A stretch of DNA of 7,461 bases from Candidatus Aquidulcis sp. (GTDB taxonomy: Bacteria > Chloroflexota > Anaerolineae > Anaerolineales > E44-bin32). Position numbers and translations under genes: made by a program. The notes beneath the pieces were generated by a model. The model did no database searches and had not been told where the DNA came from. It saw only the letters and a list, made by a program, of their open reading frames with translations. The stretch covers positions 1-7,461 of the forward strand of contig DYJB01000014.1 of NCBI GenBank assembly GCA_020723365.1. Reading direction: 5' to 3'. Positions 5,609 through 7,461 of the stretch are shown here, one piece after another; the first letter of the stretch is position 1, and every line of letters starts with the position of its first letter.

Positions 5609-6982
5609 TTGAAGATCGAGCAGCAGGATCTCGGGGACCGCCAGGTCCAGCTCACCGTTGAAGTGCCGGGCGAACAACTCGACGCCGCCATGCAGACCGC
5701 CGCCCGGCGCCTGAGCAGCAAGACCAAGATTGCCGGCTTCCGCCCCGGCAAGGCGCCCTACAAGATGGTCGTCCAGCGCTACGGCGAGGAGGCCGTCTTT
5801 GAGGAAGCCCTCGACGCTCTCGGGCAGGAGGTCTACCGCAAGGCCTTGGAGGAGGCGGGCCTCGAGCCGTTTGCGCCTGGGGCCTTGAACGAGATCGTCT
5901 CGCGCCAACCCCTGATGCTGCGCTACACCGTCCCGCTGGCGCCGCAGGTCGAGTTGGGCGCCTACCAGGACGTGCGCCTGGACTTCGAACCGCCGCAGGT
6001 GAGCGATGAGGCCGGCGACCTGATGGTCGAGGAGCTTCGCCAGCGCCGGGCGCTGATCGAGCCGGTGCAGCGCCCCGCCGCCGACACGGATGTCATCCTG
6101 CTCGACGTCAGCGGGCGCCTGCACGAACCGCTGGAGAACGGCGAGACGACGCTGGCCGACGAGAAGGGCGTCGCGGTGCTCGTCGAGGAACGCACCAACT
6201 GGCCCGTCCCGGGCATCGCCAAGCACCTGCGCGGCCTGAGCGCCGGGGACGACGTCGACATCGAGCACACCTTCCCGGACGACTACGCCACCGAGGCGCT
6301 GCGCGGACGCAAGGCCACCTTCCACCTGCACTGCGTCGAGGTGCGCTCGCGCACGCTGCCGGCAATGACCGACGAGCTGGCCCGCGAAATGGGCGACTTC
6401 GCCGACCTGATGGACCTGAAGCTGAAGATCCGCAAGGAACTCCTGCAACAGGCGACGCGTGAGGCCGAAAGCGGCTACGCGCAGCGGGCGATCGAGGCCT
6501 TGGTGGCGACGGCCACCTTCCAGTACCCGCCGATCATGGTGCGCGACGAGCTCGACCAACTCGTGCGCGATCTCGATCGACGCCTGCAGTCGCAGCGACT
6601 GACGCTGGCCGACTACCTCAAGATCGAGAAGAAGACCGAGGACGATATCCGCAAGGAGCTCGAACCGCGCGCCGTCGAGCGCGTCCACCGCGCCTTGGCC
6701 CTCGGCAAGCTGGCCGAGGTCGAGCAGATCGAGGTCGAGCAGGGCGAGGTCGACGGCGAGCTTGAGCGCCTGACCGTGGCCCTGCAGGCCAGCCGCGAGA
6801 CCTTGCGCAAAGCGTTGGACAATCCCTCCGGCCGCCGAACGCTGGCGCTGGATTTGCTCACCGAGAAGGCCATCCGCCGCGTGGTCGCCATTGCCCGCGG
6901 CGAACCCGACCAGCCATCTTCCGCGGCGGCACAGGAATTGCACCCCGGCGATTCGCCGGCCGCCGACCAGCCTCAGGAGTGA
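5609..6982 (+). CDS. tig: Trigger factor, ribosome-associated chaperone and peptidyl-prolyl isomerase
   Basis: The product has 457 residues; E. coli trigger factor has 432. Its N-terminal ribosome-binding domain carries the signature GFRPGKAP at residues 43-50, the same numbering as in E. coli, where F44-R45-K46 contact ribosomal protein L23. An FKBP-like isomerase domain follows at about 156-245, with GVAVLVEE and a VPGIAKHLRGL segment. The C-terminal helical chaperone domain runs from about 250 to 430. The last 25 or so residues are rich in Pro, Ala, Gln and acidic residues and are probably disordered. It folds nascent chains at the ribosomal exit tunnel. Start choice: TTG 5609 gives MKIEQQDL and the exact family register; TTG 5606 would add one residue. 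clpP follows after three bases, the common tig-clpP arrangement. Confidence 0.96.
   Translation: MKIEQQDLGDRQVQLTVEVPGEQLDAAMQTAARRLSSKTKIAGFRPGKAPYKMVVQRYGEEAVFEEALDALGQEVYRKALEEAGLEPFAPGALNEIVSRQPLMLRYTVPLAPQVELGAYQDVRLDFEPPQVSDEAGDLMVEELRQRRALIEPVQRPAADTDVILLDVSGRLHEPLENGETTLADEKGVAVLVEERTNWPVPGIAKHLRGLSAGDDVDIEHTFPDDYATEALRGRKATFHLHCVEVRSRTLPAMTDELAREMGDFADLMDLKLKIRKELLQQATREAESGYAQRAIEALVATATFQYPPIMVRDELDQLVRDLDRRLQSQRLTLADYLKIEKKTEDDIRKELEPRAVERVHRALALGKLAEVEQIEVEQGEVDGELERLTVALQASRETLRKALDNPSGRRTLALDLLTEKAIRRVVAIARGEPDQPSSAAAQELHPGDSPAADQPQE
6716..6757 (+). repeat. Short 15-bp tandem repeat inside tig
   Basis: GAGGTCGAGCAG occurs at 6716-6727 and again at 6731-6742, followed by a degenerate third unit GAGGTCGACGGC from 6746. 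In frame it encodes EVEQI-EVEQG-EVDGE, an acidic stretch in the C-terminal domain of trigger factor. It is most likely a local coding repeat with no separate function. Confidence 0.6.
6975..6979 (+). promoter_or_regulatory. Shine-Dalgarno of clpP, within the end of tig
   Basis: AGGAG occupies the last sense codons of tig and ends six bases before the clpP ATG at 6986. Because the site lies next to the tig TGA, ribosomes finishing tig could reinitiate on clpP. Confidence 0.8.
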
Positions 6983-6985
6983 TCC

Positions 6986-7461
6986 ATGTTGCCCTCCAGT
7001 CCCCAGTCGCTCATCCCGATGGTCATCGAGAGCTCCGGCCGCGGCGAACGAGCCTACGACATCTACTCGCTGCTCCTCAAGGAGCGCATCGTCTTCCTCG
7101 GCACGCCCATCAACGACCAGGTCTCCAACCTGATGGTCGCCCAGCTGCTCTACCTGGACAACGAGGACTCGGAGCGCCCCATCCACATGTACATCAACTC
7201 GCCGGGCGGTGCCATCTACGCCGGGCTGGCGATCTATGACACCATGCAGCAGACCCGCGCCCCGATCTCGACCGTGGCCGTGGGCGTGACGGCCTCCTTT
7301 GGTACCGTGCTCCTAACGGCCGGGACCAAGGGCATGCGCTACGCCCTTCCCCATGCCACGATCCACCTGCACCAGCTGCTGGGCGGCGCCCAGGGGCAGG
7401 CCTCCGACATCGAGATCCAGGCCAAGGAGATCTTGCGCCTGCGCGAGGAACTGAATACGAT
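6986..7461 (+). CDS. clpP: ATP-dependent Clp protease proteolytic subunit, N-terminal part (runs off the right edge)
   Basis: The frame is open from ATG 6986 to the edge, 158 codons, against about 195-210 for the whole family. ClpP hallmarks are YINSPGG (69-75), catalytic serine 104 in GVTASFG, LLTAGTKGMRYALPHA (109-124), catalytic histidine 129 in HLHQLLGG and QGQASDIEI (136-144). The Ser-His spacing of 25 residues equals that of E. coli ClpP; the catalytic aspartate lies beyond the window. ClpP forms a tetradecameric barrel that degrades proteins fed to it by ClpX or ClpA/C. The residue after HQ is leucine (131) instead of the common proline. The residues before about 20 may be a propeptide. 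It is the second gene of the tig-clpP pair; clpX often follows, but it cannot be seen here. Confidence 0.96.
   Translation, partial: MLPSSPQSLIPMVIESSGRGERAYDIYSLLLKERIVFLGTPINDQVSNLMVAQLLYLDNEDSERPIHMYINSPGGAIYAGLAIYDTMQQTRAPISTVAVGVTASFGTVLLTAGTKGMRYALPHATIHLHQLLGGAQGQASDIEIQAKEILRLREELNT

Noticed and set aside
5375..7186. Minus-strand open frame of 603 codons
   Set aside because: It lies opposite tRNA-Leu, tig and clpP, which are certain. Its Leu/Gln/Asp/Val-rich, low-complexity translation is typical of antisense frames in GC-rich genes.

Overview
The window is GC-rich bacterial chromosome with dense housekeeping genes. The gene set and several sequence traits suggest Chloroflexota, probably an Anaerolineae-like lineage: a DinG-type helicase with an N-terminal exonuclease, an EF-P with arginine at its tip, a Cys-rich small gene directly after efp, and tig-clpP. 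That placement is an inference from impressions of family sequences and was not tested. There is no sign of a mobile element, CRISPR array, phage or defence system, and base composition looks even throughout.

Layout. (1) Positions 1-361, minus strand: N-terminal 120 codons of a MoxR-type AAA+ ATPase, running off the left edge. (2) Positions 362-433: a 72-bp divergent intergenic region with two back-to-back extended -10 promoters that form a perfect 8-bp inverted repeat. (3) Positions 434-3226: an exonuclease-DinG helicase that probably has a leaderless or nearly leaderless mRNA. (4) Positions 3227-3302: a compact intergenic region holding a hairpin and a strong promoter. (5) Positions 3303-5410: an apparent three-gene operon of efp, a 111-aa protein with eight cysteines and no function I can name, and a HAD phosphatase-like/DinB-like fusion protein (ATGA overlap). 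(6) Positions 5423-5542: a good sigma70-type promoter and tRNA-Leu(UAG). (7) Positions 5609 to the right edge: tig (trigger factor, TTG start) and the first 158 codons of clpP, the usual chaperone-protease pair, possibly transcribed through from the tRNA promoter.

Functionally the region combines translation (EF-P, tRNA-Leu), nascent-chain folding and proteolysis (trigger factor, ClpP) and DNA repair (DinG-like). The parts most worth following up are the undescribed Cys-rich protein, the HAD-DinB fusion in the efp operon, the Arg-tipped EF-P, and the promoter architecture shared by the dinG-like gene and the tRNA gene. I found no clear evidence of a wholly new multi-gene system.
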